Part shown: one piece after another, positions 37,801 through 49,855 of the stretch
Position numbering within the stretch: position 1 is the stretch's first letter
Layout: each line of letters opens with the position of its first letter
Assembly (NCBI GenBank): GCA_037157565.1
Contig: JAZHRO010000024.1
Location: 11,538,501-11,602,500, forward strand
Source of the DNA: Thalassia testudinum
Lineage: Eukaryota; Streptophyta; Magnoliopsida; Alismatales; Hydrocharitaceae
Direction of reading: 5' to 3'
Length of the DNA: 64,000 bases
Notes under the pieces: model-generated
The model's database searches: none
The model's input: only the letters and a program-made list of their open reading frames with translations
What the model was told of the DNA's origin: nothing
Translations under genes and position numbers: made by a program

Positions 37801-38064
37801 ATGCTTAGAAGAACAAGAAGTCTCGTGGATCAGCCTTCATTAATTTGACGCCATTAGCTACATTAGCAATAATATATGTTATTGATGTTCTTTAAACTGG
37901 TAAAATTACTACAGTCGACATCAAACACTTTGCTTCCAAGCGATCTAACTTATATCAATGCAGTATGAGCTCTCACATCCCTCAACAACCTTAGTTGATC
38001 CATGCAACAAACTGGCCATTGCTCAGAACTGAAGGCTACTCAACTCGATCATCTTCCGATGGCA
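34815..38064. other. Region upstream of the laccase gene
   Basis: No supported gene over about 3.2 kb. A 25-bp tandem pair (AAATTGCATCATTTTTCATT...) is at 35867-35916. The last few hundred bases are the presumed laccase promoter. Longer reading frames near 36675-37141 have no recognisable motif. Confidence 0.5.
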
Positions 38065-38093
38065 TATATACACACACACACACACACACACAA
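38065..38093 (+). promoter_or_regulatory. Laccase TATA-like site and (CA)n run
   Basis: TATATA at 38065-38070 lies about 95 bp before the laccase ATG and is followed directly by a (CA)n tract. The spacing suits a TATA box, but the A/T-rich context makes this only probable. Confidence 0.5.
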
Positions 38094-38163
38094 AGACAGC
38101 AATAGCAAACAACACATCTCACCAACATAATACACACGATCTCGCCATTAACATATATAATCC

Positions 38164-41100
38164 ATGGCATTCCAAAGCATCAGCAACCTTCTAATTCTCC
38201 TGGTGGCATTGATCGCATGCGCGTATCCTCCAGCGCAATCGGCCACAAAGAAGTACCAATTTGATGTGAGTGCACATGCCAATCTAGGAATATGATTTTT
38301 ACGTAGGCTCCCTGTCTAAATACTGCTCTTTCAATCCACACGGTTGGATTTTACAAGTGTATCATTTTTGTTTTACCTCTATCTAAATGGAATTCTCTCG
38401 TTTCTACGGTAAGTAACCTTCCTCTCTTAGGAGGACATTCGGATTTCTCTTATTCCCCTTTTCCATTTTGGGTTACATCATTGTACATTGGAGTTCAGGA
38501 TGTGAAGTGACTAGCTTACATGATAACATGCAGGTGGTGGTGAAGAACGTAAGCAGGATTTGCCACGCTAAGTCGATCGTTACTGTGAACGGGAGGTTTC
38601 CTGGGCCGACGATCTACGCACGAGAAGGTGACCGCATCATCGTTAACGTGACCAATTACGCGCAATACAACATGTCCATTCATTGGTACTTACATACACA
38701 TGAGATCGATCATCCTTAATTATGTTTGGCAACTTGTGGAATTAATGCATGGTTTGGATTGGTGTGCATGTGAAGGCACGGTTTGAGGCAATACAGGAAC
38801 GGGTGGGCGGACGGACCCGCCTACATCACGCAGTGTCCGATAAGGAGCGGGAGGAGCTACACGTACGATTTCAACGTGAAGGGGCAGACGGGGACCCTGT
38901 GGTGGCACGCCCATATCTTCTGGCTCCGAGCCACGGTCCATGGCGCCATAGTTATCATGCCAAAGCCCGGTGTTCCTTACCCATTCCCAATGCCCCACTA
39001 CGAAGCCAACATTGTTTTGGGTCGGTACAGCTTATTATTGCATTTAATTACTCGATTGATCATAATAGTCAGCGATATTTAGCCACTATGATTTTGTTCT
39101 GACTAGGGAGTGATAACTTCTTTGATATCTTTATACATCTGTAATTAGTATTTTAAAATGAAAATTTAGATATTAAACCCATTTAGTAAGAATATGGACG
39201 TACGTTATATTTTAGGCTATTGAAGTCGATTCCATTTCAATGCAAGGGATAAGAGTGTGCATAATACGTTCTGGCCAAATGATATCAAACTTCATGGTGA
39301 AAAACATTAGCTAGATCTTTTTATGTTTAGCAATCCCAAAACTTTGATTTAGGAGGTTGTACTATTAATACATATATATTAAAATCATTATGTTCTTCGT
39401 TTTATATTTCTAATGATAATTATCAATTGAACAATACATAATACTGATCATTAATTACGGTGAAATCGACAAGATCTGGAGAGATACAATCAAGTTGTAT
39501 GGATGGAAAGAGCGACGTTTGGACAGGGCTACATCAAAGATCGCCTTATTAGGGTTTTAGGACGGTCTTCTTGGCAACTTTGATGTCCTTTGGCAGCTAT
39601 AAGAAACAAAAGTTGGACAAATGCTGGAATTGGATGATTTTTTATTTGCAGTACCTTTATGGATAATCGATGCGCATTCTGCCCTTTCAATTGGATTTTA
39701 CTAAAGCTATAATACCCCCTACTCTGACGTACACACATAAGCTACACAAAAGTAGATGCAGGTACAATAGAAGTATAACATAAGTTATGTTGCCCGTCAA
39801 CTTAGAAACATTTTATTAAGATTTGGTTGAATGATGGAGATTTTTAATTTTGACAAAAAAAAAAAAAAAAAATCAATTTCGAATCTCAATTTCAGCATTA
39901 CCTGAAGTATTGGTGTGTGGAGAATGATGAATTTTTTCCCGATTTGCCTAAATGAATTATGGGTCATCAAATTAGGTTATAATTGTGGTTTGGTGATCTG
40001 AGTACAGGAGAGTGGTGGAACAAGGACGTGGAGACCATCGTCAGGCAAGCAGATGACGTGGGACTGCCTCCAGCTACCTCGGATGCCCACACCATCAATG
40101 GAAAACCAGGGCCTCTCTTCCCCTGCTCCGAAAAGCGTAAGTACACATATAACTTCTCCACTTCTTTTGGATTCCATCGTCCTCGACTGCATATGCTTTC
40201 ACTAATTAATTGGTATAACTTTATTAATTTCACAAATTGCATGAAGGATAAGTAAACGAAAATGCATGTTATAATATTAGATTTCTTTTGATTAATTTCG
40301 ATGGGACTATAATAGAATTACTTAATTAGTTCTCAATCTAATCCAATCCACTCATATATGCATACGTATCAGTCAGATTCAGCTCGGTTAAAACTACTTG
40401 AAATGGCAAACTCGTCCCTCTTGTATCTTCGACGACCACGATTACAAGATTTAAAGGAAAAAAAAAAAAATGGAAAGAAAGAGAGAAAAGAGATGCATAA
40501 TATCTTTCCAAATTAGAAAGTAAAGTCACGTAAAAACAGCAAACTTACGCAAACAAACAAATCGGCATTCTTTTTATTTCTTTTCGGCTTAGATCCATCC
40601 AGTCCACTTTTAAATTAGTAATTAAGCATCCTATTACTCTAAGTAATGCATAACACGTAAGCATAAAATCAAATCAAGTGCCTTTTTTCCCGGATTTCAG
40701 AAGAATTTTTCACTGAAGAGAAACATTCTCTTCCTTTATTTGGGTCTTGCCCAAAGAACTCTCCTCTTTCACATGAATTTCGTTGGTAACATTTCTGATA
40801 TTTAGAAATTGTTTGCGTCAATGACTTGAGAAGTTATCGATGATCGGTAAGGGAGTGTAAATAAAATATAAAGAATCTAAAACTATTAAACAATATTAGC
40901 ACCTTAATACCATTTATTCTTCTTTTATTTTAATCTGATAACGTGTACGGTCATGCAAACATATGCAGATACGTATGCGTTGGAGGTGGAATGGGGCAAG
41001 ACGTACATGCTGAGGCTGGTCAACGCGGCCCTCAACGATGACCTCTTCTTCGCCGTCGCCGGCCACAACCTCACCGTCGTCGAGATCGACGGCATCTACT

Positions 41101-43014
41101 GCAAGCCCTTCGCGACCCCGGCGATCATGATTGCCCCCGGCCAGACGACCAACATCCTCGTCCATGCAGACCAGCCGCCGTCCCGCTACTTCATGGCCTC
41201 GAAGCCCTTCAGGGACGTCCCCATCCCCGTTGACAACAAGACCGCCGCCGGGATCCTCCAGTACCGCGGCGTGCCCGAGTCCATCGTCCCCGCATTCCCC
41301 ACGCTCCCCAGGTCCAACGACTCCACCTTTTTCATGGCCTTCCACGACAAGCTCAGGAGCCTCCGCACACCCGCCGACGTCCCACTCCACATCGATCGCC
41401 ACCTCTTCTTCACCGTCGACATGGCGATGAACCCGTGCGCCTCGTGCGTCAACGGCACGAGGTTTGCGGCGGCGTTGAACAACGTTACCTTCGTCATGCC
41501 AAAAGTTGGCCTCTTGCAAGTAAGGGTGTCCGAAGTTTGTCGAATTAGTGCACGAATAAGATATGATTCTTTATATTTGTAGATTTGATACAGTTTTAAA
41601 TTAACTCACCAGAGTAATGATTGAATAATAGGGACTCTTAAATTCTTAACCTTGGCCGGAGAGGCACAAGTTTGAACAATTAGCATATGGGACATGGCCG
41701 ATTTCTATCAAATTTATTTGTGCAAATGGGACTCCGGATCAATAAAAAATCTTAATCAACTATAGATGCATCTATATAATAAAAAAAAAGTATATTTAAA
41801 CAATGAAACATTTGTAGGGACATTAATGTAAATAGAGATTTACAAAATAGGTAACTAACTCTGCATACCCAACTCGATTCGTTTACATCTCTTTCGTAAC
41901 TTTTATGCAGGCTCACTACTTTGGTACAAAGGGCATCTTCACCCCAGACTTCCCCGACAGGCCACCGAGGCCTTTCAACTACACGGGGGCTCCGTTGACG
42001 GCGAACTTAGTGTCGACGCAAGGGACGAGGTTGAGCCGGATCGCATACAATTCGACAGTGCAGCTGGTACTGCAAGACACCAACCTTTTGTCGGTGGAGT
42101 CGCACCCCTTCCACCTCCATGGCTACAACTTCTTTATAGTTGGGAGGGGGGTCGGTAACTTCGACCCGGTTAAGGATCCGGCTAAGTTCAACCTCGTGGA
42201 CCCTCCCAAGAGGAATACGGTCAATGTGCCGACTGGTGGGTGGGCCGCCATCCGATTCAGAGCAGATAATCCAGGTATTATCCATTCCTAAACTTGATTA
42301 ACATGTTCAAAACCGGCTTGCCCACGTCACGATTCAACTCGAACCGGTCGGGTTTTGATAACCTCCTCTTATAGGGCCCAAACGATAGGCTGAAAGCCGC
42401 GGACCAACCCGAAATCCCAATTCTATTTTCTATTTTTACTTGGGTCGATCCACGGGCCAACTAAAAGTATCACCCCCCGGAAGGAAAATTTGCATACAAA
42501 CCCACCTTGCATCCAATCTTACATAAATACCCTCTTTACTTTGCTTTTATCATGTACCCCTTATGTCTTGCCTATTTTAAGCAGTGTAGACATAGATTCA
42601 ACATAAACCTGGTTAAGGTACTAAAGGGTTTGCTTAGCAACCTCCATTATAAAAAAACTAACTTGTCTTGGCTATATTATAGATTATAAATGGGTGCGAA
42701 TCACAATAATGACGTAAGAGAAACATACAAAAAAGTTCGTCTACAAGGAGGTTGTGTATGCAGATTCTCCCTACAAAAAAAATATACTTGATTACTCAAT
42801 TTTAAGAGTGGGGGAGTTAATATTTGGCAATTGACAAATGGAAAATGGAAGGTTACCAATTAGTTATGTGTTTCTTCCTTCAGGGGTGTGGTACTTCCAC
42901 TGTCACTTGGAGCTGCACACAGGTTGGGGATTGAAGACGGCATTCCTGGTGGAGAATGGAAAAGAGCCGCACCAATCCATATTGCCTCCACCAAAGGATC
43001 TTCCTGCTTGCTGA
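38164..43014 (+). CDS. Laccase (multicopper oxidase), seven exons
   Basis: Exons 38164-38265, 38534-38685, 38776-39020, 40008-40136, 40969-41519, 41911-42274 and 42884-43014 join in frame with GT/AG introns to 557 residues, the usual plant laccase size. Laccases oxidise phenols such as monolignols with O2 in the cell wall. Residues 1-~27 are a hydrophobic secretion signal. Copper ligands are all present: HWHG at 84-87, WWHAH at 127-131, HPFHLH at 458-463 and HCHLELH at 520-526, with Cys521 as the type 1 ligand. The axial position ten residues after Cys521 is Leu531, the form linked to high redox potential. Several NxS/T sites suggest glycosylation. The context is repeats only, with no gene cluster. 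No stop or frameshift is seen, so the gene is probably working; the subclass is not determined. Confidence 0.97.
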
Positions 43015-43581
43015 TTGTAACCGTTGAGAACTGCTTAACTACTACGATCAAAGACGTGTATGAAGAGTGATCAATAAGGTCTTGTGGATGGGTAATTAAT
43101 GGTTGTGTTAATTTGACCATTTTGAGGCTTTAATCGTGTTATAGTGTGGTCTGTCTAATGGAGCTTGAGTTATATTGTTTCTTCTATGTGTCTTTTTATA
43201 CAGAGGGATGGGGAGTGACACCAAAGATGGTTCCAACCCAAATGTTGTAACTTCTATTATATTATTACCTTTGTAATGAATCTGGCAATAATATTTCGTA
43301 GTCATATGAGAATCCTTTGTGAAATTGAAAGTGCATCACCAAGCTACTTGATTAATTAAGAACCATGTGTGTTTATATGTGTCAACACACAATAACCCAA
43401 AATCCAATAGGGACAAAATGAGGTGAAATTGGTCATCTCTCTCTCCTACAAATCAATCTTCCAAATAATGGAGGGATGAAAAATCAAATCCAAATTTCAA
43501 CTGCCAAAGTCATGTATCCTATCATTTGACCATATGCCTTGATGGACAGGTCTGCAAGTTCTATTCTCTAATCAGTATTCA
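43015..43581. other. 3' flank of the laccase gene
   Basis: Non-coding; contains the probable 3' UTR. A TAATGAA motif and T-rich stretches at 43130-43290 could act in polyadenylation. Confidence 0.5.
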
Positions 43582-44067
43582 TTGCCGGTACTTTTACCAT
43601 ATTTGCAGTTGATACACGTTTGTGACACCCAAAAAGGATTATTCCATCAAAGGAAACAACCGTATATCATGGTTTTCTTGCCGAAAATTCCAATTTTTAT
43701 TCACCAGGAACATCCACTAGCTCTTATTGTGGCAGAGGTGTATATACTACTACAGGGGCACGTGTATGGATTAGAATCGGATGACATCATCCATGAAAAT
43801 TTAGATCTACATGGACAAACATAATATGTAACAAAACTAGTGTTGTTATCACATGGAATAACTATTAGTGTACCCCAACCCGTACCCCTATCAGGCGCAC
43901 CACCTATCTTATCCCCAGACACAGATCTGAGGGAGGAGGAAGATGCCTGGGAATGGCGGTTGGGAAACCGTCATCTGATAATATACAAGTTTCCAAAAGA
44001 AATCCAAACACCTACTCCTATAACTCCTATGGATTTTGAGAGAAGTAGGATGCAATCCTTGCTGTAA
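43582..44067 (+). other. Unrecognised open stretch with one internal stop
   Basis: One frame is open from 43582 to 44067 apart from a single TAA at 43822-43824. Translated pieces include IFIHQEHPLALIVAEVYILL and GAPPILSPDTDLREEEDAWE. They look like real protein rather than noise, but I recognise no family. It may be a relic of a gene or of an unknown repeat. Confidence 0.3.
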
Positions 44068-44298
44068 ACATTAATCCTGCTAGATAATGTATACAATTCC
44101 CGCTCGAACAACTGCAAGCAATTAAATGATCACTGTCATACGATCTGAGTATTTCATCAGCCAAAATACATACCTGGATGTAGCAAAACCTCCCAAGGAA
44201 AAAAAAATCAATGATTAGGATCTACTATCACAGAGATCTTCAAAGAACATGGATAGCATGGGATAATAACTGATTTGGTATCCATTCCAGATTCTCGA

Positions 44299-44690
44299 CT
44301 AGTCAACATCTTCAGCTTCATGTTTTTGTCTAAAGAAAACCCACCCGATTTCCTCGAGGTCGATGGAACTTATGGCAAAATAGTCGCCACATCTGCAGGA
44401 GTGTAGAAACTCCAGGGCTTCATTCCAGTCATCTACCGTCATCTCCTCCAATCTGACTTCATCATGAACTACCATGTCTAATCTGGATGCGGTCAGTTCA
44501 CGATCATATTTTGCTCTAGATTCTGGATTCCCAAGAACCTCCCATGCCTTTTGCACCATGATGAATCTTTCATGCAATGAGATCCCACACGCACTTTTCT
44601 CCTCCTTGTTACTGGACAACTTATCGGGGTGGGAATTTTTGAATGAAGGATGTTCATAATTCAAAAGTTCACTGCAACAAAACCAGAATA
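44299..44690 (-). pseudogene. DPH4-like J-domain protein, truncated
   Basis: The minus strand reads NSHPDKL (the HPD motif that stimulates Hsp70), then MVQKAWEVLGNPESRAKYDREL (J-domain helices III-IV), then CRCGDYFAISSIDLEEIGW, the first half of the CSL zinc finger. This order is that of DPH4/DNAJC24, which delivers iron or electrons in diphthamide synthesis on elongation factor 2. The second CxxC half is missing: the frame runs into a stop at 44299 after FFRQKHEAEDVD. The helix before HPD is also degraded, and no upstream exon was found. It is most likely a retained fragment of a DPH4 gene. A spliced 3' exon carrying the second zinc pair was looked for nearby and not seen. Confidence 0.7.
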
Positions 44691-45420
44691 AATGGTTTTG
44701 GCAAATGTAATGATGGTGCCATAAATGCTGTTTATAATCACAATGCAGATTGCAATAAAAGTAAAGGAAAGAAATAGTCGTCGTGGTAACTTTTTTCTAG
44801 GGAAAGCTGCCAGACCAACAATAGGAGAATATCTTGCATAACAGGTCAAAACTTGTCCAAGGTAAAGAGTGCAAGAAGGCCCAAGTCCTTAAGTGCACTA
44901 CTTAAGCTGCCAATAACTGTTTGGCCTTCTAGACATTGTAGACAAGACAAACTGGCCCAAATTGATATGCTGTCGAGACTTGTTCAGGCCAAGTAGACGG
45001 CTAGTGTGCCTATCCAAATTAGCCGCCCAATTAGGATTGTTATATTTGCCGCCAGTTCCGGCACCTTCTCTGTTGACTCAGGCTTTCACTCACTTGAATG
45101 TGTTCATGAATTCAACAATCCTCACCGACCAAGAAAGATAAAAAAATAAAATACAGCCATTTTCTCACTCGGTAATTGTTACTCTGATCAATGGCACAGC
45201 AATACGATCACCTACACTGAGATTCTGCAATGTTTACAGGGCTGTCTAAGTATTGAGAGGAAGTCTAAAGTTAATTGTCCTTTACAAACCAAAGAATCAG
45301 TCGAGGGAAGTCCAAGTCTATCAGGGACATGCCGCACCATTGGTGGCTATAACTGAACTGTTTAAGGCTTCTAACAAGTGTAAAGCACCAGAATTCATAG
45401 TGCCTACACAAAGTCCTTTC
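44691..45420. other. Region without a recognised gene
   Basis: Non-coding, with no repeat termini identified. It ends at the ACCCT target site of the Copia element. Confidence 0.45.
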
Positions 45421-45425
45421 ACCCT

Positions 45426-48400
45426 TGTTGAAAAAAAGAGAACATCTCATTGATGAATAAAAACCCTAGCCTCTCTTTTATAATAGAGAGGTTTGGAAAA
45501 TTTACAAAAGCACCTCAAGAATAAAAAAAAAAACAAATACGCCCGTAGTCTCAACACTCCCCCTTCAAGTTGGAGCATAAATATCTACAAAACCCAACTT
45601 GTCGAATAGAAAATCCAGTCACTTCTTCAAAGATTTGGTAAATATGTCAGGTAGCTCAAGCTCTGAAGAAACATATGAGGCGGTAATCCTACCAGTGAGA
45701 ACATCACAAACAAAATGAGAGTCAACCTCAATGTGCTTGGACCTCTCATGAAAAATCAGATTTGAGGTAATATAGGTAACTGACTTGTTGTCACATAGAA
45801 GTGGAACAAGTGTAATAGTCTGAACACCAAGATCCTGTAAGAAGGAAACTACCCACATAATCTCACAGGCCACCGTGCCATTACTCTGTACTCTGCCTCT
45901 GCACTCAATCATGCAACAATGCTCTACTTCTTACTTCTCCACGAGATGAGATTCCCCCTAAGATACACAGCAAATCCTGAAGTAGAGCAACGATCATCTA
46001 TAGACCCAACATAATCTGCATCTGAGTACGTAATAATATTTAGATTCCCGTTATCTATGTAATACAATCCTCTGCATGGTGCCCCCTTGAGGTACCTCAG
46101 AATGCAGCACACCTCACGCCAATGGCTGTAACGTGGAGCCTGCATGTGTTGGCTAGCTCTGCTTATAGCAAAACTAATATCAAGCCTCATGATAATAAGA
46201 TAGAGTAAGCGTCAGCTGTATTGCAATAACCGGTAACATCCTTATATAATGAATCTTCCTCATCAGGTGAACGTGTAAGTGGCAGCTCCATAGGTATACC
46301 GGATGGCTTAGCTCCAAGCAATCCTGACTCCTGAAGAATCTAGAGTGTATACTATCTCTGTGACAAGGACAGACCTGTCTCTTGTTGCATAGCCTCAATC
46401 CATAGAAAATATCTCAACTATCCCAGGTCCTTCGTAACAAAAGTAGACTATAAGAAGGACTTGGTTTGGGTAATGCCATCCTCATCATTTCCAGTAAGAA
46501 TCATGCCATCCACGTACACTACAAAAAGAACAACACGTGTATACTCTCCATACTTAGTCTTCCTGATGAAGACTGAATGATCTGAGGTAGAGCACTGAAA
46601 CCCAATCTTCGCAATCTCCATACTGAGCCTCTCAAACTAGGCACGGGAACTCTATTTCAAGCCATATATTGCCTTTCGTAGGCGACAAACATCCTCTCCC
46701 TAGGTGATGTAGCCTCGAGGTTGTCTCATGTATACCTTTTCAAATAAATCATCATATAAGAAGGCATTTTTAATATTAAGCTGATGTAGGGGCCATCTCC
46801 TAATCATAGCAACATAAATAATAATCCAGACAGAAGTAATACGTGTCACAGGGGAAAATGTCTCAAAGTAATCCACCCCATAAGTCTAAAAAAAGCCCTC
46901 AGCCACAAGTCTAGCTTTATACCTGTCAACTGTCCCATCAGGTTTATACTTGACATTATAGACCCATTTGCAATCTACCATAGTAGCTCCATGAGGGCAG
47001 GGTACTAGGTCCCATGTCTATCGTGACTGTACAACTTGTATCTTCTCATCCATTGGAGCCTGTCATCTAGGATCACGGGAAGCCTGAACAAAATCCCTAG
47101 GAATCGTAGAAGCAGTAATCCCTGAAGCAACCTGATGAACTCCATCCTTAAGATGAGCAACACCCGTGTACTAGGACAGAGAATGGAGCATAGAAACTCT
47201 GCTGGATCTCCTCAGAGATGGCTACTCCTCAATGTCTGAGGTAGTCTCATCTACCAAGTCAGGACCAGTCCCAGTGTCTGGTGAAGAATGTGGCCTTCAG
47301 TGATAGATCTGAGTCTCCTCTAATGCGATCTGTATGGATGTTCCTTCCTTTGAGAAGTAAGGAATCTTCTTAAAGAATGTGACATTTGCAGTGACAATGT
47401 ATCTCCTACAACTCAGATCATAGCACATATACCCCTTCTGTGTCCTTGAATACCCAAGGAAGACACATTTGATTGCTCTAGGAAAAAATTTGTCCCGATT
47501 CTCATGTGCCTGAATGAAACAAGTGTAGCCAAAAACCCTCGAAGGTAAAGCAAACGGCCTATCACAATCTAAATGGATCACATGAAAGGGAAACTTGCCC
47601 ATGAAGAACAGATGAAGGCACCTGGTTGATGAGATAGGCGATAGTATAGCATCCCCCCAGAATTGCTTAGGAACATTCATATGGATCATCAAGGTCCTAG
47701 CAATATCCAGAAGGTGTCAAAGTTTGCGCATAGCCACACCATTCTGCTATGATGTATGAGCATAAGATGTCTGGTGAATGATGCCCTGAGAGGAGAACAA
47801 GCTCTAGACATCTCTTTGCAAGAACTCTAGAGCATTATCACTGCAGAATAGTCGAACTGTGCCATCATACTGAATTTAAACCTCTACCAAGAACTACTGA
47901 ATAACCTGGGGAATCTCTGAACGGGTCTTCATTAGGAAAACCTAAGTAAGATGGCTATGATCATCAACGATAGCAGCACCCCCATCGCAGGCGGTAGAAA
48001 GGCCCCTTATAGGGGTAACGATCCTCTTCAGCAGCACTGATGTTGCCTCCAACAGCCTCCACGGGTAGCGCTGCTACCCAGCGACGGCAACAGGGCCCTC
48101 CACAAGGGCAGCAGACCTCTCCAGCGGCACTAGATGGTTGGCGGCGACGCTGGGAACCCTATTCCCAACGTCACCGTCCCTGCTATCATGCTCCGTCATG
48201 ATTTTTGATAATCAAATCTCTTCACGTTGATGATTTGATCATCTTTTGAGTGGATATTTGGTGGGATATCCAAACACTAGCCTAGGATCGCTGCTCTGAT
48301 ACCATGTTAAGAAAAAGAGAACATCTCATTGATGAATAGAAACCTTAGCCTCTCTTTTATAATAGAGAGGTTTGAGAAAATTACAAAAGTACCCCAAGAA

Positions 48401-48435
48401 CAACAAAAATAACAAATACACCCCTAGTCTCTACA
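45426..48435 (-). mobile_element. Complete but defective Copia element, 3.0 kb
   Basis: Two LTRs of 131 bp each (45426-45556 and 48305-48435) flank the body, and ACCCT lies on both sides (45421-45425 and 48436-48440). On the minus strand the order is 5' LTR at 48435, primer binding site TGGTATCAGAGC (48304-48293, initiator Met tRNA type), coding remnant, polypurine tract AAGGGGGAG next to 45556, and 3' LTR. The LTRs are similar but not identical, so the insertion is not fresh. It is about 2 kb shorter than a typical Copia element because most of gag and protease is gone. Confidence 0.95.
45605..48260 (-). pseudogene. Degenerate Copia pol (integrase, RT, RNase H)
   Basis: Minus-strand order across frames with many stops: integrase core (VVDDHSHLT, FCSDNALEF, QNGVA), integrase end with the FGYTCFIQAH and CVFLGYSRTQKGYMCYD segments, reverse transcriptase (ATMVDCKWVYNVKYKPDGTV, YKARLVAEGF, QLNIKNAFLYDDL, VYMRQPRGY), then RNase H (YSDADYVGSIDDRCSTSGF, LCDNKSVTYI, FHERSKHIEVDSHFV, DIFTKSL). 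The catalytic RT box reads YVDG instead of YVDD. Little of gag, protease or zinc knuckle is present between the primer site and integrase. The element cannot move by itself. Confidence 0.92.
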
Positions 48436-48440
48436 ACCCT

Positions 48441-49602
48441 GACATTAGGGAAAGAGGATACAATTTTTATATGAAACTCAGGCCTTCTTTGTATGAACTT
48501 GCAAAATTCGTTACGTATTGTGCTTTTAATTCTGAATTAACATATTATACGCTATGGAGTAGACATGCCAAGATAGACCACTATTTCAAGACTCTATCAG
48601 GAAACAAATGGAAATGGGCAATGGGATAGAGATCCAATGTAGAAGGCTTGATCCTTACTCCATAGAAGCACTTCATGCTTCTCTGAGTGATACCCCAGAG
48701 GCGAACCTAGAGAATGGGATAGAATATTACTGAGGTGATTGGGTGTTTTAGCAAAAAAATTAGACTTTAAAAATATTTACTGTAGTGAGATACATATACT
48801 TTGTTTGGTCAAGACTTTACCAACTTGTTGAGGTGGGTGTGCTACCAAGCAGAAACCAACCAGACACATAATGTGAAGAAAATTTGGCAAGGACAAATGA
48901 TTCACCTAAATGAACGCATGACAAGTTGAATTAAGAAGGTTGTTATAGAGATAAGGAATTAATCAAAGTCTTGTCAGAAAGATGCAATTAGTCATACTCG
49001 TGCTTATCTCGAGATCAGTGTGTACATAAATTGACAAATTAAAACACCAACATAGAATCCATTTACCTCATGTAAACTGCTTGCCTTTACAAATAATCCT
49101 TGTAAGCTTTGACCATTCTCTCTACACATGTGCTTCCAAATCCTACATTGATTTGCCATCTTTGCAAGCTCGGTGAGACAAGAGGATGCCTCTATCCCAA
49201 ACGAGGAGAAGCTTGTCAATAGTTTCTTCTTTCCAATTCTACCAGAGCTCAATCTATCGAATCCATTTTATCTCGAGGCTATGGAGGTTATTGCAAATGC
49301 ACTCTTCAACTAAAGTTAGCTGAACCTCCTATATGCTTAAGTGCAAGTCCAACATTGAGTCTTGAATTTGAAAACCCTACAAGTCTTGTCAAAAGATGAT
49401 CAGAATGCCCTCTTGTAAACATAGCTAAGAGAAGTACACAACATTAAAGTATAATAAAGTCAAGCCTAAAATAAGTGGAACTTTGTAAATTTTTCCTGAA
49501 GTAGCTATGCAAGTTACCAAGCTATGAATTGGAATCAACAACTGCACAGCCTTTACCAAAAGGCCTAAACTCCAAGGAATAACTTTCAATTAGCTAACCA
49601 AT
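48441..49602. other. Region without a recognised gene
   Basis: Between two Copia elements. No protein motif, repeat terminus or RNA gene was recognised. Confidence 0.45.
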
Positions 49603-49855
49603 TGACAGATCTAAGTAATGCGAAAGCGATAATATCAAAGCATAAAAGAATAGAAACGCTTAGGTTTACATGGAAACCCTACTCATGAAGAGCGAAGAGA
49701 AAACCACAGGAGAAGAGCCCCGATAGGACATGTTTCTTTATATTTTTTCTCAAAGGAATAGGTGAGGGGTACACTCCTATTTATAGGCCACCACACACAC
49801 AACAAAGTCCCACTACACTATGTGGGATTAAACACTACACATGTTTCTCTCAACA
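49603..49855 (-). mobile_element. Copia-like 3' LTR (C3 left), 253 bp
   Basis: Read on the minus strand it starts TGTTGAGAGAAACATGTG directly after the polypurine tract (complement of CTCCCCCTCAAG at 49856) and ends GATCTGTCA. It contains CCTATAAATAGGAG, a clear TATA box. It pairs with the AT-converted LTR at 51493-51725. Confidence 0.8.

Noticed and set aside
40914..41519. 201-codon open frame on the minus strand
   Set aside because: It is the antisense shadow of laccase exon 5, caused by high GC at codon third positions.
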